NCBI GenBank assembly: GCA_032173965.1
Contig: JAVUNC010000004.1
Coordinates: 62,928,501-62,992,500 of the forward strand
Source: Sitta carolinensis
Taxonomy: Eukaryota; Chordata; Aves; Passeriformes; Sittidae
Direction: 5' to 3'
Length of the DNA stretch: 64,000 nucleotides
Under the pieces are notes generated by a model. It was given only the letters and a program-made list of their open reading frames with translations, made no database searches and was not told the origin of the DNA. Numbering within the stretch: position 1 is the first letter of the stretch; each line of letters starts with the position of its first letter. The position numbers and the translations under genes are program-made. Below are positions 1 to 11,700 of this stretch, piece after piece.

Positions 1-1858
1 GCAGCTCACTGCTCAGAGGTGTCACCTGCCCGTATGCTCGCGTTGTACCTACCAGCTTTTCCAGCTCGGGAATAAAAAAATGCAGCCTATCATATGAGAA
101 TTACAGCTCCCAGGATGAGCCCTTATTCTGAGCTTGGCAAGCTTTTCCTTGCACATAAATTAACGGTTTTTTCCTTCTCATCCAGATCCTGGAGATTAGA
201 TTTCCATGACTTCCTTATGGATGAAGTACACAGGCATGCAAGAAATTGAGCAGTTATATTACTGGTCTGTGACTGGGGGGACAAGACCCTGCCTGAGCTG
301 TTTGGCTTGTAGAAATCAAGTCAAAGTGGATGGGTCAAAATCAGTGAGATCTCTCTGATAGGAATGTGCCACATTTTGTAAGTCACAATTTTGTCTGAAG
401 TAACTGGGCAAACTGTTTGACTGGAACAGTTCCCAAATCTTTTCCTTTTAAAAATAACGTACATTCTGGATCATCTTGTACCTGTAGCCAGGGCCTTAGT
501 TTCCCAAGGAAATTAGCCACTGTATTTTCAAATACTCTTGAAGCAGCTATCACAATAATTTTTGAGTCAAACAGCCTAGTTTCTTTGCCTGCAGACGTCA
601 GCATTTCAGAGATATTTTTAAAAAGTTCCTTGTTTTGGTGGAAATGTTCTGAAATTATGTGCTTTTCAGTGTCTTGCATTCCCACAGCTAAACGTCCTGC
701 CTACCTTAGTTCACAGCTTTGAAGTTTCTAAATTGCATTTCTATCTAGAAACCAGAGAAATGGAGAAATTGTGGCCAGTTTCTGAGGCCACAAGTCTGGG
801 CAAATCCTGATCCTAGCCACCTCAGTTGCAGGACTTCAATCTGTTTTGGCAAGAGCAAACTTTACCCCTAATCCTGTAGGTTTATAAAGGAAAAAAAATA
901 AAAATCCTTTCCGCTATTTCACAGACACGTAAAGGTGCTTGCCTGCTGTAACAGGAGGTCAGATCTCCAAGAAAAACTTTTCAAGTCACCAAGTTCCTAT
1001 AAAGCAGTGAAAATTCCATGGATGTGGAATAGGGGCCTGATTCACATGTCTAGAGTAGGTGTGGAGTGTCAGACTAAATGGTTGTGTTTGAGCCAACACA
1101 GCAGCTCCTTACTGTGAATCAGAAGAGCTGGAGGAGTAACTTCCATGGCTGGGTACGGGAGTGTAATATCTCAAGCACCAGTTTTGCAAAATTTGAGGTT
1201 CCTGGTTTGGCAGGTCAAATCTTGGTGCTGTCCAGTCAGCCAGCCTTGTGAGGATCATGCCAGGTAAGGGGAAGACCTTCTCAGAGGGAGATTGCAGAGA
1301 TCAATTAATTCATGGCAGTTTCAGTAGTCACAGAGACCTCCTGTAATGTTCTGGGGGTGAAAAAATTCTTCCACGAGTTGGCAAGTACTGATGCTACCAT
1401 GTGTGCTGCCTGATTTTCCCCAGCCTGGTCCAGCAGGGGAACGAGACTGGCACAGTCCCTCTGGAACATGTCCTGCTTAAACCCATGGTTGGTTGTGGAG
1501 AAATGAGGATCCCTATGCCTAAGGGTTCTCCAGCAGCCTCTCCACAGATGCCTTCCCCTTCTCTGTCCCATGGAAGAGAGGTGGCTTAGCTTGGGTCTGC
1601 AAGGCCTTACTGCACATCCTCAGCCACGACTTGTCCTGGAGATGCATCTTTCTGACAAGTGCAGGACTGCAAATTATCAGCAAATTGCATCCCCACAATC
1701 CAATCCTTTGCAGAAGCCTTGTTTTTCATAACTCAGAAATAAGTATCTCTTTTCCTTTCTATATATAGTACACAGAGTAGTTGTGACCAGTTCACTCTGA
1801 AATGAGTTGTTTTAAAAAGCAGGTAGTTTGTTATATCATTCACACAAATTTTGGAAAA
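1..1858. other. Intergenic DNA, no gene recognised
   Basis: This stretch is ordinary AT-rich sequence with no recognisable exon. The one frame that looks mildly protein-like is on the minus strand at 383-685 (100 codons) and is listed as a finding. An opposite-strand frame overlaps it at 417-722. I see no CpG island, tRNA fold or clear CR1 piece. HECA would be the expected next gene on this side of ABRACL from human 6q24.1 gene order, but none of its exons could be recognised. Confidence 0.5.
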
Positions 1859-2167
1859 CTTAACTGTTACTGTGAAGCACAGAGGGGAGCACAGTAACAC
1901 ACAGACAACAGGTGTTCAGGGCACAGAAGAAGAAAAGAGCTTTAGTTTATTGAAACCTCAGCTATTTATTATTTTCAGGACACTGACCAGGGATTGGGTA
2001 CTGAGGTGTCTACCTCTCCAATCTTACTGGTCAGATGAGAAGTTCTTGACATTATATCTTTAACAAAGGAATGTAAACTATTTTGTTTATCTTACAATTT
2101 CGTGAGAACACTGACTCTATCTTACAGAAACAAATCAGAAGGCTTATTTTCAGAAACAACACTTAAC
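1859..2167 (-). mobile_element. Solo LTR of an endogenous retrovirus, copy 1, with 6-bp target duplication
   Basis: The LTR proper runs from 1865 to 2161 (297 bp) and is flanked on both sides by the 6-bp direct repeat cttaac (1859-1864 and 2162-2167). Read on the minus strand it begins TGTTG and ends AACAGTAACA or close to it, so it has the TG...CA ends of a retroviral LTR. It is clearly related over its whole length to the copies at 16526-16819 and 59289-59586. No gag, pol or env sequence is beside it, so it is a solo LTR left by LTR-LTR recombination. The family name cannot be assigned without a repeat library. Confidence 0.88.
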
Positions 2168-5100
2168 CAGATTTCTGTTCACACTTAGATCTTTTCCATT
2201 TACCATACTTTCTCTGAAGTTCTTTTATCAGAATAGATATGGTTCCTTTAGTAAGTAAACAAGATATTAGCAAAACATGCCACCTTTCACTGCATTTTAT
2301 TCTTATCTGTATTTTTTTATATTTTATTTATTTCTCTATCCAAAGACCTATCAACCCTCCCAGAAAGCTGGCCTTTGCATACTTGATCTGCAGCCATTCA
2401 CAAATTGTTAAATCTCACTGAATTTTTATTTAGAACATAAAAGACACCTTAAGATGCAGCTGCAGCAGTGTAAACAGCATCACATTTGTATACTTCAAAA
2501 GAGCTGCACATAGAAACAATCAAGAGGCTGAGGAAATGTACAAAGTCTGTTTTCTACAGAAAAGAAAGATTCCCCAAAGCAATATATTTTAGTTTTACAG
2601 GTATTTGCCTGTATTTCATTCTTGCTGTAATCTTCTTCGAGGTTAAAAAATGAGCTTTAAAACATCAATAACAGAAATAAATTACAGCACCTAATCACCA
2701 TAATGGTATAGGAACAAACAAGATTTTCTCAGTAGATATGGACTAGACACTTGAAGTCAGGGTCAATCGACAAGAAATGGGAGAAGATAAAATAGTGCCA
2801 TTCTACTTCGATTGCTGGCAGAGAGAGACATGTTCCACTCCATGGCTGTCAAAAAGTGTGAGAAAGAGCTATTGGGAAGATATTGTGAATCATTTTGGAA
2901 TCTTCCTCTCAGAAATATTTAATACAAAAAACCTGTATTCTAACTTTCTTTGTAGGTGCTTTTATGTAAGCCTAAGTTTAAAAAGAAATTATTATATTTA
3001 TATAGTGAAAACTCAAACTCAGAACTCTGCAAACAATGAATTGAATAACAAATGTTCATTCATGTCCAGGTTCAAGCTGATCAAATAGAAATACCCAAAA
3101 TGAAGAAACAAAAGCAAAACATCCTTTGTGGGAGATAAAATGGAGTACTTTGGTTGATTTGTTGCTAGCTGTTACTGTCACCTCTCCAGGTAAGAGATTA
3201 CTGCTCACCCAGCTGCATTAGATGACTAAAAACTCATATCTGGGCTCCAGTTAGTTTCCAAATTCCTGTTCACAAATACCCACTCTGAAGAGAAATGAGT
3301 CCCTCATCCTCTCAGTCACCCCCATCTGTGATTTCCACTGGTTGCCACTTTCATCTCTCATCCCCAGTTAGTAAAGCCCCTCGCTGAGTGCCTGGACATA
3401 TCTGTGCCATTTTCCTCTCCTCAATGGCTTTGGCCCAAGCTCCAAAAGCAAGAGATGAAATGACTTTGGTTCTTCAACCCAGTCTCTGTAAGTAGTTTTG
3501 GTCCTAGAAGTCACTTAGCATTTTTCCTAAGTAGTGTTATGTGACGTTTTCCAACTTTCAACACAATAAAAGCTGGGTTTCCTGAAGCATCTTTCTCTGT
3601 CCCTAGTCTGGAATAGGGGCAGACAGGCTCATTGCAGTTAGTCAGTCAAGTTTGTCAGGGAAAATGTGATCTTCTTAGCTCAGAAGTAATTTGTGACAAC
3701 TCACCAAATGCAGACTCTTGTGAAGCACCAAGTATTTTTCAAGTCTTGGGAGCTTTGCTTCCAGAGCAGCACATTCATAGCTTTTGCAACTAATGAGGGA
3801 AAATTGGTGGAATTTCTCACCTTCACTGCTGCTGTTCAGAAGTTGGTAGGTGATGAAGCTGAAGAAAAATATATCAATTTCACATAATTATTGCTGAAAT
3901 TACTGGCAGGTTACAGATTTTCCATGGAAAAATCATGTGTCTGTGAAAAACACCTGATTTTTGGGAAGCTGCAAAACACAAAACTATTCATAACCTGGAA
4001 ATTTTTCCAGTTGTTCATGAGTGTTTACTACAAAGAAATTGTTAGTCAGCATTTCTTCCTGGCATTTCTTAAGAAAAAAATAAAAGGAAACACAACATAT
4101 AATGTGTCAGCTGTTACTCAGTCTTTGAATAACGGATGCTATTTTCTGCAAAGGCTTCAAGCCACGCATGGCAAGTTTTCTCTGCAACTGTAGGAAGGTA
4201 ATATAGCAACAGTTGTTGAAGGAGAAGGGATGGGAAAGTCCTGATTTCACTTTCGTGGTGTTTACTTTTGAAAAACTCGATTGAGTTTCCAAAAATCCTG
4301 TGGGGAAACATTTGCCATCCTTGGGATGAGCAACAGGCAGGAGCTTAGTCTCTCCTGATATCACTAATTATGTGTAAAGACACGGGTTTGGGGATTTATA
4401 ATGAGATCTCAGGAGATGGGTTCTGCTATTACTAATTGCTATCACTCAATTGAATGGGAAGATTGGTTTAGATATCCATGGTAGGGATGCTGCAAAGCAC
4501 TGCAGAGCTGTATGTGAAATTAGGGAAGGTGGTGCTGTATGCAGTCCCTTGGATTCAAGGGAGTTTGAGCACTTGTGACCAAAGGTGAAGGTCCTGACTC
4601 CAAAGCAAAGCATGAGCATGCTGTTCTCCTTGTGCTGAAACTCAGTCCCACTCACCCAGACCTTATTTCCTGGTGATGGGACCAGGGCAGCTGCAGCACA
4701 GGGACAAGGTTTCTTTCTCCAGCCTCCTAAACACAGCCAATGCAGCAGGCTTACCTGCCCCATCCCAGTCACCAGACAAAGCCCTTTGTGGTGATAACAC
4801 CAAGTCAGATATTCCACATTGCATGTGTGAGAACATCACCGAGGTCTGTAGCAGTTGTGTATGCCTGCCACTGCAAGCAGCAGGGCGGGCTGGGCTCAGC
4901 GCTCGCAGCTCTCCTGCCATCCTCATTCTTATAAACAGATGGGGCTTCTGTACAAGTCATGTCTCAATTGCATTCAGCTAACAAAAGCAACAAGCGAACT
5001 CTCCACTGCACCCACAAAGAATAATGAGGAGTAGAGTCTCGTCCAGTGTGCCGGAAGGCTCATTTGCATTCCTGGTCTGGCGATTCCCCTCTTTTCCATG

Positions 5101-5440
5101 TTGTGAAAGGACCCTCTTCCCAAGGTCTTTCTGTTCCTGGGAAAGAGAGCTAAAAAGCTTTCGTTGATGGGTGAAAGAGGAAGATCTTCTTCATCACATC
5201 TCATTTATATATAAATCCTACGCATCATACCCTTCTGCCACAATTATCATTTAATTAATTTATCTCCAGAAAAATACCCCAGTCGTCTCCGTGGCTGCCC
5301 TGTGTATAATCTCCGGCTGTGGGAGCCGGTACCGGCCGGGTGCAGGGGCAATGGCTGGCTACTCATTGCTCTGCACCAGCTGCTCCCCTCGGCATGCACC
5401 CGGTGAGGGTCCTGCGGTGACAACCCTGAAACGGCTGGGG
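2168..5440. other. Intergenic DNA, nothing recognised
   Basis: There is no recognisable exon, RNA gene or complete repeat. Short open frames on both strands (for example around 4107-4364 and 4446-4981) overlap one another, lack flanking splice signals and match no protein family I know. The 4.6-5.0 kb part is somewhat richer in G and C than its surroundings, but it is not CpG-rich. Confidence 0.5.
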
Positions 5441-5771
5441 GAGAGAGCAGGGAGCAGAGAGCAGGGAGCAGAGAGGAGAGAGCAGAGAGCAGGGAGCAGG
5501 GAGGAGAGAGCAGGGAGGAGAGAGGAGAGAGCAGGGAGGAGAGAGGAGAGAGCAGGGAGGAGAGAGCAGAGAGCAGGGAGGAGAGAGCAGGGAGCAGAGA
5601 GCAGGGAGCAGAGAGGAGAGAGCAGGGAGCAGAGAGCAGAGAGGAAGATGAGATAGCAGAGAGGAGAGAGCAGAGTGCAGAGAGCAGAGAGGACAGGGCA
5701 GAGGAGAGAGCAGAGAGCAGAGAGGAGAGAGCAGAGAGCAGAGAGGAGAGAGCAGAGAGGAAGAGGAGAGG
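5441..5771. repeat. Purine-rich GAGAGCAG/GGGAGCAGA minisatellite
   Basis: About 330 bp of the plus strand consists almost only of A and G with regularly spaced single C residues. It is built from interleaved short units such as gagagcag, ggagcaga and ggagagag, giving an irregular 7-8 bp base period with higher-order repeats. The composition keeps several frames open, producing Ser/Leu-rich translations on the minus strand and Arg/Glu-rich ones on the plus strand. These are artefacts of the repeat. Arrays like this are usually length-polymorphic, and the strand asymmetry could favour triplex or R-loop structure. Confidence 0.93.
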
Positions 5772-8700
5772 TTCATAATTAACTGATGGCATAGGAGAGA
5801 AAATTTGCGTAATAAATGTCTTGAGTCCTCTGAAGCCTGGACTGAGGATCCAGGTCCTAGTCATCCAGGCATTTGCTTTCAGAAGCATGAAATCCATCAT
5901 TTCCCATTTGAAAAGTGAACGAGACCGTCTGGGTTTTCAGGGTAATTCTGGTTCTGGTTTCAAGTCCTACTGTTCACCAAGATATTAGCTGTGAGGTTTT
6001 TAAAGATGTGTTGTGGCAAAGGAAGAGATATAATTTGCAGCTGTATGAAAACAATGTAAAAAAAGAGAGAAATTAAACTCAGAAAATATTTTCTTAGCCT
6101 TGATGATGTCATTCACAGATCTCTTCCAACTAATTGTCTTTAATAATTTTCAACTAATTGCCTTACTTTCAAACCTTTTTCATTATTATTAAATAGAGAC
6201 AAAACCAACTCATAGCTATGTCTGTTACATTTTATTTAAATCGATTGGATATTCCTCCCCCACATTCTCAGCTCAGTCTGTTATATTATCAGTCAAAATT
6301 CCACATCAAAGAATGTACATTCTGCCTCTGAGATTTCTGCTCACTTTCTTCCAGATGAGAGAAGGAATTTGTCAGTACTTTGACCTTTCTCTTTCTACTA
6401 AACCAGCTTGAATCAGTAGATGCCAAAGGCAGCTTAGTTATTTCATATTTTCCCAGTTTTATATGCCAATAGGGCATCATTCTTTGTATAGACTCAGGTC
6501 TGAAGAATAGTACATTTTGTTCTTTTACAGGCCAACAGAACAAGACAAATGGGATGCTGTAAACACAGAACTAAAATTCATGAATAAATGAAACTGCAAG
6601 CTTTGAGAGAGGTCATTCAGAAATAGCTCAATTCCAATAGACTTAGTATTAGTGACTTGAAATAGTGTACATAGCCAATTAAACCATCAGTTCACGCTGA
6701 GATACAGGGATCAGGACTGCTGGATATGTTTTGTGAATTATTGACTTTCCTTACAGGAGATCTGCCTTCTCTTCCCAGCAGTTCCACACATTTATGGTAT
6801 GATGTTGACCACATCATTCTCTCTAGTTTAAAATCTCACATTCCTCAGAATAAGTGCCATGATGTGGATGTTCTTTGTAAAATTCCTTGAAATCCATGGC
6901 TGAAATCAAGCCTTACACAGAAAAATCAGTGGTATTATGCATTTACAGAGGAACTTCTCAAAATGCTATCCTGAAATTACACAAAAATATATAGAGTAAT
7001 TCAGGAGTGTTTTAGTTAGATGAAGCTGTCTGAAAAGGCCATATTCCCAGATCAAGGCAATTTTTTTTTCCTCTTTTTCCTTTTCTGCTTTGGCCTAAAT
7101 TATATCAAACTCAGAAATCATTAGTATTTCCCGCAAATAACATGTTCCAGGGGGAAAAAAATAATCAGAAATAACAAGGAAGGATGGCTTTCAAGAGAAA
7201 TTACATTCCCAAGTGAATCCTGAATTATAGACAATGGGTGCCTCAGGCAGGGGGTAAGAAGGAAAAGCAAATCAGTTTTGCAGGATGCCTGAAGAGAACC
7301 AAGCAAGCATTGTGTATTTAAATTAGTATTTATCTTCTTTTTGTGTTTTAACCTCAATGCCTAACCAAAATTCAAGGCTCTGTAGTAATTTTCTGGTAAG
7401 AAGAGTAATGATGAGAGAAGCAGGTGTTTTCGACTCAGCTCCACTTGTTTACAAATAATGTACAAAACTTTCCTTCCTTGAAGAAGGCAAAACCAGCAAG
7501 CTGGAGACAGCTTCTTAGAAGGGGGTCTGGCATGGCCAGCACTCAGAACAGCAAGATCCAGGAGATTTTCCCAGCACCACCTTCCCTGTCCTTATTCATA
7601 CCGTAAATTATGCTTGGCTTGCCCTCCTCCCTCTTGGATGCCCCTGGGCAGCTGGCATGGAGACACAATCCAGGCAGTGGGGGTTGCAAACTGAGCCCTC
7701 TCTCAAAGCCCCACTGCTGGACACAGCATTACACAGCATTAAAAGAGGTCACTGCAGATAATTTTGGTGAAAAGTTGAAAAAAAGCTTGCATGGCAACCT
7801 GAAAACTCAAAAAAGAGGAGATAAGAGACCATTCAATGTACTTGCTTTGACACAGAAACATACCCTGAATATGAGGGTATTCATTACTCTGGGCCTGGCT
7901 GCTGCTTTGAACATCTGAGGTTTGTGATTTTCAGGAGCAGACTCCATCAGGTAAAAATTCAGTACCTTTCTGCCACAAGAAGTATTTGGAGTGACTTGGG
8001 CAGGATGAGGATGGGTAAAAGTCATAAATAACTCTAAGGTGATACACAAATGTCATCAGCACCTCCACTTGGCACAGCCATCGCTGTTCCTGTGCCAGGC
8101 TGAAATGTCTCTCTTTCTGTCAGTAGTGTTTTTCAACTTCCAACAGAAGTTGATATGGAAGTTGGATTGTGTTGGATATCACAGAGTTTCACACCAGGGA
8201 ACGTGCATGAACTCACTGTAAATGATAATAATGAAATTGTAGTATATATGTAATTTCAGCAGAAAAAATCTGCTACCACACAGAAAGGAGAAACTAGAAA
8301 AAAAATGGAGATATCTTTTTCATTCTCTAATTTGCCATCATTCCTTGATATTTCTGAGTAAGTGTGGGGGCTCTGGAGAAGATCATTTAGGCTCCTGCTT
8401 TCTTTTCTGTAATGTAGGCCTCTGCATTACAGAAAGGAGAAGCTGGTATTTGGAGCCACAAGCTCTAGCAATTCTAGTGAATCCATCTGAAATTTCTGGA
8501 GTATAGCTCCAGGCACATGATGAGAAGGGTGGAAAGTGTGAAGGTGATATTTAGTCTTTGGAAACACTGAGAAGAGATGAGGAGTCCTGGAAGAGCTGAG
8601 CAATTTTTTTTCCTAAATTCCCTTATCTCTAATCTGAAAGAGTAGGTCTCTCAGGTATTGAGTTTAAATTTAGATTGCAGTGTTGTTTACTACTCTGTTA

Positions 8701-11700
8701 CGGAAGTCAGACAGATTTAATATCCAGACCAGTAAATCCTTTGCAGTAAAGCAGGGAAAAATAATGAAGTCAGAGAATGAACAGCAGTTAATGGAAGTGT
8801 ATGGATGAATGGCCTGTGGGGTGTTCCCATTGACTGCTGTGCTGATTTATATTGTTGTCATCACAAACTTCTTTTATCATTTCTCATTGTACTCAAAGAA
8901 TATTGTTACAATTAGATTGAAATTTGTCTTCATGGGAGGTATTGCCCTGACAGAAGGATGAGGATGATGTTCCTGGGAAATCTGTAGTACAAAAAAAAAA
9001 CAAAGTCTGACAGCTGACATCCACTGGTCTTTGTCACCATGCATAGGTCCAGCCCAGAACTCGGGGAATGGTTAACCATGGGATTTCAAAACACCTATAC
9101 CTGCACTAAACCTTCAGATAAAAGACAAACAACCGCCTTTGTGTGGAACCAAGGAAGGGAAAATCCAGGCACCTCCCTCCATGGTTGAGGAGGAGCTGAA
9201 AGCAGCTGCTTCTGCTGAGGTTCATGCTCATGCTGCTGGAGGATGATGTGTGCACACATTGCAACTGATCACACTCTGTGAATCAGACTGCAAAAACCAA
9301 GACAAATTAATCATCATTTCACCTTGCCAAGTAAGTAAATACTAAAATGTTCATCTTGCATACAGGGAAAACGAGTCATCAAGCTGTCACAGAAAGAGCT
9401 GGGACCGGTGCCAGGGCCAGGAAAGAGCTATCCAAGCTCTCCAGTGCACTGCTTTCATCCTGCTCCCCTCGGGCAAAACAACTGATTTCCGTCAGAGGCA
9501 GACTCTAGCTAGCTCCTCAGGAACAGGGAAAGGGGGCAGCCCACATGTCAAGGGTATCCCTTGGACCCTCTCTGTGAGGAGCACACTGCACTTCCTACCT
9601 TTTGGATACCTGTAACTTGTTCTTTGCTGAGAAGAAATGAGAAGCCCCGTGCAATAGTTCTAGTGGGTTCTGATTGCTTCTATAGTGGCAAAATAGCAGG
9701 CACAAAACATAACAGCAATAAGCTTTGAAGACCAGCTAATGTTTTTCATTTCCATCTAATTTTCAAAATTTGTTTTGGATGTCTGCATCCAAAACACAGA
9801 TGAAGATCAAAAGCTTCCCATTAAAAAATAAACCTAACAGCCTGGACTTTCCCTTATCTCAGAGGCATCTTGGTGAGATCTTCACAGATCCCATGGCTGA
9901 CTATTTCTTTCAAAGGCAGGCCAACACAGCCTTCTTGCTCATGGTTTTATAGCTCAGTTCATCCTTCAGACTCTCTGCTTGTAGGACCATGAGATTGCCT
10001 GTCTTAATATAAGCATGCAGGTATGGTTCAGTTTGCACACTTTTTCTCTCCCTATGGGACAAAGAAAAACAATATAATAAATAAATAAAATTTTCAAGCT
10101 TCAAACTTAGCAGAGAAAATAAGATGCTTGGACAAACCTAGTTCTCTGGGGGAGTTGGTGTTTGATTTTCCCTACTAACATATCATACAGTAATTCTCTG
10201 TGCTACAAATGTGGTTCAACTTGTTTGCTCTCAGGGTTGTTGCTGAAATTCCCTGGCCACATACTCAGGAAGGAATCCTTTAATCAAGAAGCTTTGCACT
10301 TTGCACCACAAATATTGTACGTGGCTGATACTGCCCTTCATTACAGCCTTAAGAACGGGACTGACCATAGTGATGTGGCAGCTGAATTCAGCTCCACTCT
10401 GATAAGGCAAACACAGATTTTGGCACTTCCGTTCAGGAGGGCAAATAGCAAGAGCTAACACAAAAAAAAGCATGGTAGAACAAAAGGCATATAAGAAAGA
10501 TAAAATAATTTGCACCAACAGGAGGAGTCCATCTCCAAGGCAGAACCAGCATGAGTGAAGGTTGTATTTGTGTGCACAAGGATAGAGGGAACAGATTTTT
10601 TTGCGTGCTCAAAGCTGGTTGAAGAAGTCAATAAGCTCTGCCCTTTCCTTTCCAGAAAGTGAAAGGATAACTAGTAAACAGGAGAATTGCCACAGTGGAC
10701 TGTTCTTACTCTACCTGTGCAAATACTTTTCTATCCATTGTCATCAAATCTGGACGGTCTATCTGCTTCTAGCCGACACATCGACACCCACTGATCCCAT
10801 CTCACATGCACTTATCCTGTGTTGCCCCATTTTACCAGATCATAGAAAGGGAGGAGGAGGGAGAAATCCAGTGAATTTACTCTAATCCTTGAATGCAACT
10901 TTGGATCTGCTTTGTCTGGTCTCAGAGCCACCCCATTGTCTGTATAAAAAATATTCCATGCTGAACAGGAGATTCTCTACAGCCCATGGAGAAGAAAAAG
11001 GAGAGAAGAAAGGGTAGTGAGAAACAGTATTTAGCTTAAGGAAATATAATGTAATAGTGGCAGAGTTTGCCAAGAAAATCCTACCAAGTTTGCTGGGCTT
11101 TTTTTATGAGAACTTGCTGAAGTTGAGAGGCAGAGTGCAATTTTACAGACTCTGACACATTTAGCTGACTAGCAGAGGAAAAAAGCTTAGGAAATACCTT
11201 TCACATTCAAAGGTACAAAGCAATACATCTTTTGGTTAGTATCAACTAACATGCCTAGGATTTAAATGTAAATCTGCCAAGCATAAGGAGTTTTTAAGAG
11301 TGTTAATCACCTAGCCCTTTTTATAGTGTGTGAAGTGATTTGAAATCATTGGGGAACATTAATACTTTGTGGAGAGAGTTCCAGGATAGAAGACTGCAGT
11401 TTACAGCACTGCTAAGACATATAAATCACTTCAGCTGTGGTGGAATGTGATGATTTGAAGCCATTTGGTTTGGAAATGGAAAAAAGACATGATCTTGAAA
11501 GATTCATACTGCTTTGAATATATTGAGCCCAATCTTACAGCTCTGATTGAGACATTTTCAATAAACATCAAAGTACAAGCTGCAAAATAAAATAGTTTCT
11601 TCTGGAAAACTTCCAATAAAACTTACCCTTTCTAGCTCAGCATATGTTTAGAAATACTGGGTTTAATCATACAGCAGTTTGCACTTGATGTAATCACCTG

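Noticed and set aside
5247..5900. 217-codon Ser/Leu-rich frame and related frames on both strands
   Set aside because: They arise entirely from the purine-rich minisatellite and have no flanking coding structure or homology.
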